A DNA stretch of 64,000 bases from CAYSUS01 sp964434165 (lineage in GTDB: Bacteria > Planctomycetota > Planctomycetia > Pirellulales > Thermoguttaceae), in contig CAYSUS010000010.1 in the NCBI GenBank assembly GCA_964434165.1, positions 1 to 64,000 on the forward strand. The letters run 5' to 3'. The notes below the pieces were generated by a model. It was not told where the DNA came from. It searched no databases and saw only the letters and a list, made by a program, of their open reading frames with translations. A program made the position numbers and the translations under genes. This document shows positions 46,259 to 54,811 of this stretch, piece by piece. How positions within the stretch are numbered: position 1 is the stretch's first letter; each line of letters opens with the position of its first letter.

Positions 46259-46756
46259 TTACTGCGACGACGCGCCGCCGCTGTTGACCTCGATCCGCCG
46301 ACCTGCGGCGGCTTCCGTCTTGGGAAGGGTGATTGTCAGCACGCCGTTGGCTGCCGAGGCCTGCACCTTCTGGGAATCCACGGCCGCCGGCAGGAGCACG
46401 GTGCGGCGGAACGCCCCGAAGCGGCTTTCGGAGACGTGCAAGCTCTCTACCTTGCGCTCGGACGACTCCTTCTTCTCGCCCGAGACTGTCAGTTGGTTTC
46501 CGCTGACCGTCACCTCGACCTGCTTGGGGTCGATGCCGGGCACCTCGGCGCGGACCACGATTTGCTTGTCGTCCTCGCTCAGGTCGATGGTCGGCTGCCA
46601 GCCGGTGGATCCGGCGAGCGGCCAGTCCAGTGCGGCCAGCGGCTCGCGGAGATAACGATCGAACAGGCGGTCCATTTCGGTCTGGAGTGCCACCAGGGGC
46701 GACTCCTCGACCGGCACGCCCTCGCCTCGCTTGCTTCTCCAAGGTATGAGATTCAT
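46259..46756 (-). CDS. Hsp20/alpha-crystallin family small heat-shock protein (third of three)
   Basis: 165 residues from the ATG at 46756, with AAGGAGGTG upstream; a longer reading from 46846 is rejected. The alpha-crystallin domain runs from PTIDLSEDDKQIVVRAEVPG to GVLTITLPKTEA, with the family motif in ANGVLTITLPK. The N-terminus MNLIPWRSKRGEGVPVEE resembles that of Hsp20s found in stress operons. Such proteins bind unfolding client proteins without ATP. It is the last of three tandem paralogues. Confidence 0.93.
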   Translation of the reverse strand: MNLIPWRSKRGEGVPVEESPLVALQTEMDRLFDRYLREPLAALDWPLAGSTGWQPTIDLSEDDKQIVVRAEVPGIDPKQVEVTVSGNQLTVSGEKKESSERKVESLHVSESRFGAFRRTVLLPAAVDSQKVQASAANGVLTITLPKTEAAAGRRIEVNSGGASSQ

Positions 46757-46842
46757 GGCAACACCTCCTTCGAAAAGCGCTGTCCCGGGAGTTGCGCGCC
46801 GGCGCCGCGAACGAGGCGTCGACGCGCCTCCGGCGCGCGACC

Positions 46843-47244
46843 TCACTTGACCTGCACGGCGATCTTGCGCGGTTTGACCTCCTCGGCCTTGGGCAAGTGC
46901 AGGGTGAGCACGCCATCGGTGTACTCCGCCGAGATCTTCGTGGAGTCGATGGCCTCGCTGATCCGAAACGTCCGATAGTAGTCGCCGATTCCGTATTCCT
47001 GCAGCAGGTACTCCGTCTTCTCCTCCTGCCGCGCCGGGACGCTGGCGTGGATGGTCAGCTCGCCCTCCTCGAAATGGATTTCGATCTGATCGCCCGACGC
47101 CCCGGGGACGTCGGCCACGACCAGAAGCTCGTCTTCCTTCTCGAGGATGTCCACGTTGGGCCGGTAGAAGCGGCCGCTGCGCGTGTGCTCGGCGCGGGAC
47201 ACGTCTTCACCGGAAGTCTGCGGCACGTCGTTCTTCTCGGACAT
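46843..47244 (-). CDS. Hsp20 family protein (second of three)
   Basis: 133 residues with GAGGAGGTAAGACG before the ATG at 47244. The domain runs from PNVDILEKEDELLVVADVPG to DGVLTLHLPKAEE and PRKIAVQV. The N-terminal arm is short and polar. It lies 86 bp upstream of the next Hsp20 gene and 79 bp downstream of the first. All three have strong ribosome sites, which suggests high output when the operon is on. Confidence 0.93.
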   Translation of the reverse strand: MSEKNDVPQTSGEDVSRAEHTRSGRFYRPNVDILEKEDELLVVADVPGASGDQIEIHFEEGELTIHASVPARQEEKTEYLLQEYGIGDYYRTFRISEAIDSTKISAEYTDGVLTLHLPKAEEVKPRKIAVQVK

Positions 47245-47323
47245 CGTCTTACCTCCTCGTGGTTTCGCGAAGCGGCCCTCGGGCCGGATCTCTACTCACC
47301 TTACGTCTTCCGAAGCGATCCCC

Positions 47324-47767
47324 TTACGCGGACGCCACCGGGATCTTGCGCGGCTTGGCGGCCTCGGCCTTCGGCATGGTGACCGTCAGGACCCCGTTGC
47401 GAAGATCGGCGGAGACTCGGTCCGCGTCCACCTCGACGGGCAGGCGGAGGACCCGGGTGAAACTGCCGACCGGACGCTCGCGCCGGTGGTAGGTAATGCC
47501 CTGCTCGGGCTTCTCCTCGCGGCGAACCGTCAGGTTCAGTGCGTCGCCGACCACGGCCAGGTCGATCTGGTCGGCGCTGACGCCAGGAACTTCGACCTCC
47601 GCGTGCAGCGCTTCGCCGCTCTCCCAGGCATTGACGGCCGGTTGGCCGCGGCCCGCAGCCGGCACGGCTCCGCCGGGTAGCCACTGGCTGACCCCGGTCA
47701 GAAGTCGATCCATTTCATCACGAAGCTGGTGCAGCGGATAACGAGGGATACCGTAGCGATAGGTCAT
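47324..47767 (-). CDS. Hsp20 family protein (first of three)
   Basis: 147 residues with AAGGAGGACTATCG before the ATG at 47767. The alpha-crystallin domain extends from PAVNAWESGEALHAEVEVPG to NGVLTVTMPKAEAAKPRKIP. The N-terminal arm includes LHQLRDEMDRLLTGVSQW. It is the first gene after the candidate sigma-54 promoter at 47870-47885 and is likely co-transcribed with the two others. Confidence 0.93.
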   Translation of the reverse strand: MTYRYGIPRYPLHQLRDEMDRLLTGVSQWLPGGAVPAAGRGQPAVNAWESGEALHAEVEVPGVSADQIDLAVVGDALNLTVRREEKPEQGITYHRRERPVGSFTRVLRLPVEVDADRVSADLRNGVLTVTMPKAEAAKPRKIPVASA

Positions 47768-47869
47768 CGATAGTCCTCCTTCTTACTGGACGGACGAACG
47801 TCTGAATGATCTGACGCGGAATCCTTGAAGCGGTCCCGGCACCGTTTCAGAGTTACTGTTGCTGACTGG

Positions 47870-47885
47870 AGCAAACCCTGTGCCG
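47870..47885 (-). promoter_or_regulatory. Candidate sigma-54 promoter for the Hsp20 operon
   Basis: On the minus strand the bases read CGGCACAGGGTTTGCT. GG and GC are separated by exactly 10 nt, and apart from the first base it fits the TGGCAC-N5-TTGC consensus. The start point would be near 47858, leaving a leader of about 90 nt before the first Hsp20 gene. The match is by eye. Confidence 0.55.
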
Positions 47886-48237
47886 AACCTCTGTGACGAC
47901 TCGGCTGATTGTTGTATCCCAAGGACTTGCGCAGGCAGTTCACCACCCGATCGTTCGACCGGACTGCCAAAACGGCAGGCGAGATCGGATTGCCTGCGAC
48001 GCAACGGCGCGCCGGTTCCCGGGAGCCGCCGACCCCCCTTCGGCCACGGCAGAATCCGGCCCCGCTGGAGGGCCTCGTCCGACGCGACGGCTTGCGGGCT
48101 GGCAGGCCTCCCCGATACCCCACACGTGCCATCTCGCGGAGCAGGCCCGCCTGCTCCCTCCACGGGGCCGCTGCTTGAAACGTAACCGTGGAAGGCGTTT
48201 CGTGTTCCGACGCCGTGGCCGCGACGATCCATTGCGG

Positions 48238-48266
48238 TTGTGGTGGGTCGAAGCGCCAGCTATACT
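48238..48266 (+). promoter_or_regulatory. Candidate sigma-70-type promoter for the fatty-acid locus
   Basis: TTGTGG (48238-48243), a 17-bp spacer and TATACT (48261-48266). Transcription would begin near 48273, about 55 nt before the fabZ start. Spacing is ideal and the -10 has five of six consensus bases. Confidence 0.55.
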
Positions 48267-48328
48267 AATGCGCTTGTTCGCCTTTCCGGCCCCAGCTTGC
48301 GCAGGCCGTTCATCTTTCCAGGTATCCA

Positions 48329-48832
48329 ATGCGGTTCTCGCTGATTGATCGCATCGTCGAGTTGGAGCCGAATCGCCGCATCCTGGCGGTGAAGAACCTC
48401 TCACTCGCCGAGGAGTATCTCGGCGACCACTTCCCGGGGTTTCCGGTGATGCCCGGCGTGTTGATGCTGGAGGCCATGACCCAGGCCGGCGCCTGGCTGG
48501 TCCGCGCCAGCGAGGACTTCGCCCATAGCATCGTGGTCCTCCGCCAGGCGGCCAACGTCAAGTACGGCCGCTTCGTTGAGCCCGGCCACACGTTGTGCGT
48601 GACCGCCGAGATCCTCAGCCAGACGGACGAGGAGACGAGATTGAAGGCCCAGGGGACGGTGGACGGACAGCTCAGCGTGGGAGCCCGGCTGATCCTCGCC
48701 CGTTACAATCTGGCCGACACGCGCCCCTCCCACGCGTACGCCGACGCCACGGTTCGGGAGCAGATGCGCAAGCAGTTTGCGATTCTCATTGGCGGCAGCG
48801 TCGCGCCGTCCCCGGCGCCGGTCGCTTCGTAG
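48329..48832 (+). CDS. FabZ-like 3-hydroxyacyl-ACP dehydratase (first)
   Basis: 167 residues. The hot-dog active site is clear: His34 in GDHFPGFPVMPGV and Glu48 in LEAMTQAGAW, 14 residues apart as in FabZ. It removes water from 3-hydroxyacyl-ACP in chain elongation. The tail after about residue 135 is longer than in E. coli FabZ (151 residues). The ATG has no good ribosome site. It heads a five-gene rightward unit with fabG, an ACP, a second dehydratase and a ketosynthase. Confidence 0.92.
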   Translation: MRFSLIDRIVELEPNRRILAVKNLSLAEEYLGDHFPGFPVMPGVLMLEAMTQAGAWLVRASEDFAHSIVVLRQAANVKYGRFVEPGHTLCVTAEILSQTDEETRLKAQGTVDGQLSVGARLILARYNLADTRPSHAYADATVREQMRKQFAILIGGSVAPSPAPVAS

Positions 48833-48912
48833 ACCGCCGCGGCGCGACGGGGCCAACGAGAGGGGCGACCGCCCTCGGAACAAACCACTTCAAGCGGTAA
48901 TCGATCACACCT

Positions 48913-49665
48913 ATGCGTCTGGAAGGAAAACGGGCCCTGGTCACCGGAGGCAGTCGAGGCATCGGCAGGGCCTGCGTCGAAGTGCTCGCCGCCGAGGGAG
49001 CCGAGGTCGCCTTCATTTACCAGAGCCACCGGGAGGCCGCCGACGAGCTCGCCGGCCAGCTCGCGTCGCGGGGATGCAAGGCCCATGCCATCCAGGCCGA
49101 CGTCCGCGATCACGACCGGACCGTCGAGGTCGTCGAGGAGCTGATCCAGCAATGGGAGCGAATCGACGTGCTCGTGAACTCGGCGGGCATCATCCGCGAC
49201 ACCTTGCTGGGCGCGATGACCACCGAGCAGTGGCAGGACGTCATCGATACCAATCTCGGGGGGACCTGCAACTACTGTCGCGCGGTCTCGCAGCACATGT
49301 CCTTCCAGCGGAGTGGGGCGATCGTCAACGTCTCGAGCACGGCGTCCGAGTTTGCTTCCCGCGGCCAGGTGAACTATGCCGCCAGCAAGGGCGGCATCGA
49401 TGCCCTTACCCGCTGCCTCGCCAAGGAGCTCGCCCCGCGCAAGGTCCGCGTCAACGCCGTGGCGCCCGGCATGATCGACACGGACATGAGCCAGGTGATC
49501 CGCGGGATCGTCGGTGATCGGCTCAAGCAGATCATTCCCATGAAGCGGATCGGGCAGCCCGACGAAGTTGCCCGGGTCGTCGCGTTCCTGGCCAGCGACG
49601 AGGCTGCCTACGTGACGGGCCAGGTGTGGAGGGTTGACGGCGGGCTGAGCCTCGGGGGCTACTGA
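48913..49665 (+). CDS. FabG-like 3-oxoacyl-ACP reductase
   Basis: 250 residues of the classical short-chain dehydrogenase type. NADPH binding is by TGGSRGIG at 11-18, and the catalytic set is Ser142, Tyr155 and Lys159 in NVSSTASEF...NYAASK. GMIDTDM and YVTGQVWRVDGG close the fold. It reduces 3-ketoacyl-ACP. The 80-bp gap from the dehydratase gene and identical strand suggest one operon. Many SDRs have other substrates, but the neighbours make an acyl-ACP role likely. Confidence 0.9.
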   Translation: MRLEGKRALVTGGSRGIGRACVEVLAAEGAEVAFIYQSHREAADELAGQLASRGCKAHAIQADVRDHDRTVEVVEELIQQWERIDVLVNSAGIIRDTLLGAMTTEQWQDVIDTNLGGTCNYCRAVSQHMSFQRSGAIVNVSSTASEFASRGQVNYAASKGGIDALTRCLAKELAPRKVRVNAVAPGMIDTDMSQVIRGIVGDRLKQIIPMKRIGQPDEVARVVAFLASDEAAYVTGQVWRVDGGLSLGGY

Positions 49666-49773
49666 GGGGGTGGGCCTTGGGGCGGCGCGGCGCCCTGCCG
49701 ACGCCGGGCGGCCCCAAAGCCGGTGCACGCCGCGTCCTTTGGTTGCATAGAACGCGTTTGGAGGTTGATCAAC

Positions 49774-50166
49774 ATGCCGACGAAGGAAGAGGTCTTTTCG
49801 AAGATTCAAGCTGCGCTGGTCGATGCCCTGGGCGTGGACGAGGACGAAGTGACGCGCGAGGCCACGCTGGTGGGCGACCTCGGCGCCGAGTCGATCGACT
49901 TCCTCGACATCGTATTCCGCCTGGAGAAGGCGTTTGACATCAAGATCCCCCAGGGCGAGCTCCTCCCCCAGGACATCCTCACCAGCGCCGAGTTCGTCAA
50001 GGAAGGGAGACTCACGGAGGAGGGGCTGCAGAAGCTTCGCGAGCGTCTTCCCTTCGTCGATCTGGACAAGTTCGCCGAGAACCCCGTGGTCCAGGATTTC
50101 CCCAACGTGATGACCGTCGCCGACATGTGCCGCTACGTGGAACAGAAGGTCGGCGTCAGCGAATAG
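49774..50166 (+). CDS. AcpXL-like acyl carrier protein with extended loop
   Basis: 130 residues from the ATG at 49774 (GGAGG 9 nt upstream); the longer frame from 49723 is rejected. The carrier serine is Ser40 in GAESIDFLD, with FLDIVFRLEKAFDIKIPQGE after it. This continuation closely resembles AcpXL, the carrier used to build very-long-chain hydroxy fatty acids for lipid A in rhizobia. It is longer than normal ACP (about 78) because of an inserted block (LTEEGLQKLRERLPFVDLDK) before the last helix. ESI replaces the standard DSL motif. The neighbouring dehydratase and ketosynthase genes support a dedicated elongation system. Confidence 0.85.
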   Translation: MPTKEEVFSKIQAALVDALGVDEDEVTREATLVGDLGAESIDFLDIVFRLEKAFDIKIPQGELLPQDILTSAEFVKEGRLTEEGLQKLRERLPFVDLDKFAENPVVQDFPNVMTVADMCRYVEQKVGVSE

Positions 50167-50275
50167 CGGAGCCGTCCGCGGGGGGCGGCTGGCCGGGGCC
50201 CGGGCGCGGCGGCGCCGGTTGCCCTTGCGGGCCGCACGCCCCTGCCCGCCGTCGCCATCTCCAAGAGGCATCGCC

Positions 50276-50797
50276 ATGCGCTGGTATTGGATCGATCGGT
50301 TCCTCGAATTCCAAAGCGGCAAATGCGCCAGGGCCGTGAAGAACGTCTCGCTGGCCGAGGAGCACGTCCACGACCATTTCCCCGGCTATCCCATGATGCC
50401 GGCCAGCCTGATGATCGAGGGATCCGCGCAGACGGCGGGGTTACTGGTTGGGGAGTACTTCGACTTCGCGGAGAAGGTGATTCTGGCCAAGATCACCTCG
50501 GCGCGATTTCGCGGCGAGGCCCTCCCGGGCGACACGCTCGTTTACTCGGCCCACATCGAGTCGATCAACAAGGACGGCGCGATGGTCGCGGCGACCATCG
50601 AGTGCGACGAGGAACTGCTGGCCGAGTTGCAGATCGTCTTCGCGCATCTCAACGGCGAGTTCGAGGGGAAGACGCTCTTCGACCCCGGCACGTTTCTCCA
50701 CATGCTCAGGATGCTGAAGCTTTTCGAGGTGGGCCTGGCGGCCGATGGCAGCCCGCTCACCGAGCCTGCCTGGATGCTTCAGGCCGAGGCCCCTTGA
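50276..50797 (+). CDS. FabZ-like 3-hydroxyacyl-ACP dehydratase (second)
   Basis: 173 residues from the ATG at 50276. His34 in DHFPGYPMMPASL and Glu48 in MIEGSAQTAG form the hot-dog catalytic pair with the same 14-residue spacing as the first copy. The sequence is clearly different from the first dehydratase, so the two may act on different chain lengths or hydroxylation states, as FabZ and its XL counterpart do. The C-terminus has an added block (TFLHMLRMLKLFEVGLAADG). It lies 109 bp after the ACP gene. Confidence 0.9.
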   Translation: MRWYWIDRFLEFQSGKCARAVKNVSLAEEHVHDHFPGYPMMPASLMIEGSAQTAGLLVGEYFDFAEKVILAKITSARFRGEALPGDTLVYSAHIESINKDGAMVAATIECDEELLAELQIVFAHLNGEFEGKTLFDPGTFLHMLRMLKLFEVGLAADGSPLTEPAWMLQAEAP

Positions 50798-50872
50798 TCC
50801 CGGCGGCGGGCTTCGAGGCCGCGTCGCCCCGCAGGCCCCTGCGCTCCCCTGTCCCCTGCCCGCGAGTTCGTT

Positions 50873-52156
50873 ATGCGGCGAAGAGTCGTCATTACCGGCG
50901 TGGGATTCGTCACTCCCTTGGGCGCCGACGTGGAGACCGTCTGGAGGGCCCTCCTCGAGGGCCGGTCCGGGATCGGCTATACGACCCTGTTCGACGCCAG
51001 CAACTTCCCAACGAAGATCTCCGCGGAAGTCAAGGACTGGGATGTCTCCGACGTGGGCGAAGACCCTGAGGACTGGAAGTTTCAGGGCCGGCACACCCAC
51101 TTCGCCGTGGGCGCGGCCAAGAAGGCCGTGGCCGACTCCGGCATGCTCGACACAACGCTCGACCCGGTCCGCTTCGGCGTTTACCTGGGCAGCGGCGAGG
51201 GACAGCAGGACTTCGATCGCTTCACGAAGATGATGGTCGCCGCCATCGAAGGCGACCAGCTCAACCTGGCGAAGTTCACCACGACCGGGCTGGAGATCCT
51301 CCATCCCATCGCTGAGTTGGAACAGGAGCCCAACATGCCGGCCGGGCACCTGGCCTGCCTGTTCGGGGCCGAAGGGCCCAACGTCAACTGCCTGACCGCG
51401 TGCGCCGCCAGCAGCCAGGCCATCGGCGAGGCGGCCGAGATCATCCGCCGCGGCGAGGCCGACGTCATGCTCTCCGGCGGAACGCATACGATGATCCATC
51501 CGTTCGGCGTCACCGGCTTCAACCTGCTCACCGCCCTGAGCACCGCCAACGACGAGCCGGCCAGGGCCTCGCGCCCCTTCGACCGCAAGCGCGACGGCTT
51601 CGTGCTCGGAGAAGGGGCTGGGATGGTGGTCCTGGAGGACCTGGAGCGGGCCAAGGCCCGGGGCGCCAGGATCTACGGCGAGTTGATCGGCTACGGCTCC
51701 ACGGCCGACGCCTTCCGCATCACGGACACCCACCCCGAAGGGCGGGGCGCCATCAGTTGCATCCGCATGGCCCTGGAGGACGCCGGGCTCGACCTGGATT
51801 CGATCGACTACGTCAACGCCCACGGCACCAGCACCTCGGTCAACGACCGCGTGGAGACGCTGGCCATCAAGCGGGTGTTCGGCGAGCGGGCCTACCGGAT
51901 CCCCGTCTCCAGCACCAAGAGCATGATGGGACACCTCATCGCCGCGGCGGGGGCCACCGAGTTGATCATCTGCCTGCTGGCCATGCGCGACGACGTCCTG
52001 CCGCCCACGACCAACTACGAGGAGCCCGATCCGGACTGCGACTTGGACTACGTGCCCAACACGGCCCGCGAAGCCCCTTGCCGGATCGCGCTTTCCAACA
52101 GCTTCGGGTTCGGTGGGCAGAACATCTCGCTGATCGTCCGGGAGTTCGCGGCGTAG
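50873..52156 (+). CDS. FabF/FabB-type 3-oxoacyl-ACP synthase
   Basis: 427 residues with a complete Cys-His-His triad: Cys177 in LTACAASSQAIG, His317 in NAHGTST and His354 in STKSMMGHLIAAAG with Lys349. It condenses malonyl-ACP with an acyl chain on the Cys. The residues around the active site and the insertion EDPEDWKFQGRH are those of the KAS II group. It closes the five-gene unit. One ketosynthase with two dehydratases and a special ACP matches the minimum needed for a separate elongation line; no partner ketosynthase is visible here. Confidence 0.92.
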   Translation: MRRRVVITGVGFVTPLGADVETVWRALLEGRSGIGYTTLFDASNFPTKISAEVKDWDVSDVGEDPEDWKFQGRHTHFAVGAAKKAVADSGMLDTTLDPVRFGVYLGSGEGQQDFDRFTKMMVAAIEGDQLNLAKFTTTGLEILHPIAELEQEPNMPAGHLACLFGAEGPNVNCLTACAASSQAIGEAAEIIRRGEADVMLSGGTHTMIHPFGVTGFNLLTALSTANDEPARASRPFDRKRDGFVLGEGAGMVVLEDLERAKARGARIYGELIGYGSTADAFRITDTHPEGRGAISCIRMALEDAGLDLDSIDYVNAHGTSTSVNDRVETLAIKRVFGERAYRIPVSSTKSMMGHLIAAAGATELIICLLAMRDDVLPPTTNYEEPDPDCDLDYVPNTAREAPCRIALSNSFGFGGQNISLIVREFAA

Positions 52157-52160
52157 GACC

Positions 52161-52241
52161 CTCGAAGCCCACACCGCAAGCGAGGGTGCCTCGAGTTGCC
52201 CATTCCGCTCGAAGCCCGAAGCGTGAGCGAGCGTGCCTCGA
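52161..52241. repeat. Tandem pair of gaagcccg-type repeats
   Basis: Copy 1 (52161-52195) reads ctcgaagcccacaccgcaag, then cgagggtgcctcgag. Copy 2 (52208-52241) reads ctcgaagcccgaagcgtgag, then cgagcgtgcctcga. They follow the ketosynthase stop. They overlap the upstream part of the reductase frame, which supports the later start at 52355. Confidence 0.65.
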
Positions 52242-52354
52242 CTCACCGCTTCCCCTTCGCTGGCGCCCTCACGCGGGCCATTGCCGTCCCCCGATTCGGG
52301 ACGTACGATGCCCTTGAGGTACGCGCCCTCCCGCAATCCATGTTGGAGACCCCC

Positions 52355-53341
52355 ATGCTATCCGCCCACCGACGCGACTTTCTGCGAGCCTCCGTGGCCG
52401 CGCTCAGCGCGGCCGGCTTCGGCCCCTCCGTCCTCGCCGACCAGGAGGAGGGCCCCTCGGGCATTCCCACACGCCCGCTGGGCAGCACGGGCGTCCGCAT
52501 CCCCATCGTCGGGCTCGGTGGATATCACATCGGCACCAACGAGGAGAAGGACGCCGTGGCCATCATGCACGAGGCCATCGACCTGGGTATGACCTTCTTC
52601 GACAACTCGTGGGACTACCACATGGGCGGCAGCGAGGAGAAGATGGGCAAGGCCCTCGCCTCGGGCGGACGGCGCGAGAAGGTGTTCCTCATGACCAAGT
52701 GCTGCGGCCGCGACTACAAGACCGCCAACGAGCACCTCGAAGACAGCCTACGGCGCCTGAAGACCGACCGTCTCGACCTCTGGCAGTTCCATGAGATCAA
52801 CTGGGAGGTCGATCCCGAGTGGATCTTCGAGCGCGGGGCCCTCAAGGCTGCGCTGGAGGCCCAGAAGGCCGGCAAGGTCCGCTTCATCGGTTTCACCGGG
52901 CACAAAGACCCCAAGTACCATCTGAAGATGCTCGAGCGGCCCTACGACTGGGCCACGGTGCAGATGCCCATCAACCTGCTCGACGCCCACTACCGGAGCT
53001 TCCAGCATCTGGTCGCCCCGGTGTGCAACAAGCGGAAGATCGCCGTGATCGGCATGAAGGCCCTGGCCGGCGGCAAGATCCCCGACGAGCTGAAGATCGC
53101 TGCCGAGACCTGCCGCCGCTTCGCCCTCTCGCTGCCCATCGCCACGCTGGTATGCGGGATTCGCACACGCGAGGAGCTGCGCCAGGACGTGGCCATGGCG
53201 CGCGCCTTCGAGCCCATGACCGAGAAGGAGCTGGAGACCCTGCTCGCCCGGACCAAGCAGCCGGGCCGCGACGGCAAGCTGGAGATCTTCAAAACCACCC
53301 GCTACGGCAGCCGCTATCACTTCAAGCAGCACGGCGAGTAG
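52355..53341 (+). CDS. Tat-exported aldo/keto reductase
   Basis: 328 residues from the ATG at 52355 (GGAG 6 nt upstream). The N-terminus SAHRRDFLRASVAALSAAGF is a Tat signal with the twin arginines. The TIM-barrel reductase has the expected tetrad: Asp in FFDNSWDYH, Tyr in the same block, Lys in VFLMTKCC, and His in LDLWQFHEIN. It probably binds NAD(P)H through GIRTREELRQDVAMA. Export is common for this group in Planctomycetota. The substrate is unknown; sugar-related aldehydes are likely from the family. Confidence 0.88.
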   Translation: MLSAHRRDFLRASVAALSAAGFGPSVLADQEEGPSGIPTRPLGSTGVRIPIVGLGGYHIGTNEEKDAVAIMHEAIDLGMTFFDNSWDYHMGGSEEKMGKALASGGRREKVFLMTKCCGRDYKTANEHLEDSLRRLKTDRLDLWQFHEINWEVDPEWIFERGALKAALEAQKAGKVRFIGFTGHKDPKYHLKMLERPYDWATVQMPINLLDAHYRSFQHLVAPVCNKRKIAVIGMKALAGGKIPDELKIAAETCRRFALSLPIATLVCGIRTREELRQDVAMARAFEPMTEKELETLLARTKQPGRDGKLEIFKTTRYGSRYHFKQHGE

Positions 53342-53412
53342 TGAGGGCTGCCGCGGTTCCGTGAAGCGGAGCGAGAACGAACACGGGGCGGGTCGCGTGC
53401 GTGCGCGGGACG

Positions 53413-54666
53413 TCAATCCTGCTGCTCGATCCGATACACGTGCGTGCCCGTGCGCAACAGCAGTGAGTCGCCCGCCACGGCCGGCGAGGACAGCATCTGG
53501 CCGTCGAGCCGGCTGAACGCCAGACGCTTGAACTCCCGGCCCGGGGCGATGACCGTCGTGTCGGCGTCGTGGTTGAAGAAGTAGATGCGCCCCGCCGCCT
53601 GCAGCGGCGAGGCCGAGTAGTCACCCGCGATCCGCTCCTTCCACACGCTCTCGCCGGTCTTCGCTTCCACGCACTGGGCGATGCCATCGTCGTTGACGAA
53701 ATACAGCAGGTCCCCGACCAACAGCAGTGACGGTTTCTGCGGCATGCCCTTGCGGAGCTTCCACACCACGGCCTCCTCGCCCAGCTCGCCGCGCCCGCCT
53801 GGCCGAAGGGCCCACAGCTCCGGGTGGTCGTAGTCGTTGATCATGAAGATCATCCCGTGGCCGAACAGCGGGCGCGAGGCGATTGACCAGCCGCGGTAGC
53901 GGAGCTTCCACAGCTCTTGGCCGGTCTCGGGGTCGTAGCCCATCACCGCCTTGGCGCCCGGGCTGACGAGCTGCTCTTGGCCTTGGACCTCGATGATGAT
54001 CGGGGTCGAGAAGCACTTGCGGAGATTGTGGTGGATGCGGCTGTAGTCGATCGACCGATCGGTCTTCCACACGGTCTTGCCGGTACGTTTGTCGAGAGCG
54101 ACCACGTACTGCACGTCGCGCCCGTCCACGTTGAAAGCGAGCAGGTCCTCGTGGATCATCACCGAGGCGCCGGGGCCCTCGTGATGGTCGCAGTTCAGGT
54201 CGCGCCGCGTCCAAAGGACGGCTCCCGTCTCGGTGTCGAGGCAGGCGGTCCCGTACGTGCCGTAGTGGGCGTAGAACCGGCCCTCCTCGATCGCCCCGGT
54301 GGGCGAGGCATAGCTGTTGATCGCGGCCACGGGCTCGGGCTCGTCCACGTCGAAGACCTTCACGTCGTGGACCACCCGGCCAGAGGCGCGGTCCAGACAC
54401 ACGGCGAACAGGCGCCGGCCGTCGGCCGTGGCCGTGGTTACCCAGACCTGGTCCTTCCAGACGACGGGCGAGGACCAGCCGCGATCGTGGACCGGGGTCT
54501 TCCACGCCACGTTCTTCGTCTCGCTCCACCGCAGCGGCAGGTCTGCGGCATGGGCGTGGCCGTCGCGCGTGGGCCCGCGGAACTCGGGCCAAGTCTCGCC
54601 GGCCTCGGCCCCCGTGGGTGTGAGGAGTGCGACCGCGACAAACACGCGGCAGGCACGGATGCGCAT
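53413..54666 (-). CDS. Secreted PQQ-like beta-propeller protein (second)
   Basis: 417 residues with a signal peptide (RIRACRVFVAVALLTPTGAE). It opens with WPEFRGPTRDGHA, like the protein at 15638-16948, and has blades such as VALDKRTGKTVWKTDR, GYDPETGQELWKLRYRG and CVEAKTGESVWKERIAGD. No catalytic dehydrogenase residues are visible. The ATG at 54666 follows GGAAGGGAC. It is separated from the metallophosphoesterase gene by a palindromic element. Confidence 0.87.
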   Translation of the reverse strand: MRIRACRVFVAVALLTPTGAEAGETWPEFRGPTRDGHAHAADLPLRWSETKNVAWKTPVHDRGWSSPVVWKDQVWVTTATADGRRLFAVCLDRASGRVVHDVKVFDVDEPEPVAAINSYASPTGAIEEGRFYAHYGTYGTACLDTETGAVLWTRRDLNCDHHEGPGASVMIHEDLLAFNVDGRDVQYVVALDKRTGKTVWKTDRSIDYSRIHHNLRKCFSTPIIIEVQGQEQLVSPGAKAVMGYDPETGQELWKLRYRGWSIASRPLFGHGMIFMINDYDHPELWALRPGGRGELGEEAVVWKLRKGMPQKPSLLLVGDLLYFVNDDGIAQCVEAKTGESVWKERIAGDYSASPLQAAGRIYFFNHDADTTVIAPGREFKRLAFSRLDGQMLSSPAVAGDSLLLRTGTHVYRIEQQD

Positions 54667-54699
54667 GACGTTGTCCCTTCCGGCAGTTCGCCTGGATCT

Positions 54700-54811
54700 T
54701 TGGTTGACCGCCCCAGATTGTCAGTCACCGCTGATCGGCGGTCAACCAAGAAACGGGGACGCAGCTCGTTTCTGGACATTAGTGTTCAGAAACGAGCTGC
54801 GTCCCTGTTTT
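54700..54811. repeat. Nested inverted-repeat element
   Basis: Outer pair: TTGGTTGACCGCC (54700-54712) and GGCGGTCAACCAA (54737-54749). Next to it lies a 24-bp arm pair at 54751-54774 and 54787-54810 with one mismatch and a 12-bp loop (gacattagtgtt). The right arm overlaps the last codons of the metallophosphoesterase gene (residues 389-398) and its stop at 54779-54781. The layout resembles a small non-autonomous mobile element. Confidence 0.8.

Larger units (their letters stand above)
47768..48328. other. Divergent regulatory region between Hsp20 and fabZ units
   Basis: About 561 bp. It holds a leftward sigma-54-like site (47870-47885) and a rightward sigma-70-like promoter (48238-48266). 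The rest, about 47900-48230, is GC-rich with no supported gene; it is long enough to hold enhancer-binding sites. No CIRCE element (TTAGCACTC and its partner) was found. Confidence 0.55.

Noticed and set aside
47768..48328. CIRCE element controlling the Hsp20 genes
   Set aside because: The TTAGCACTC-N9-GAGTGCTAA pattern is absent from the region.
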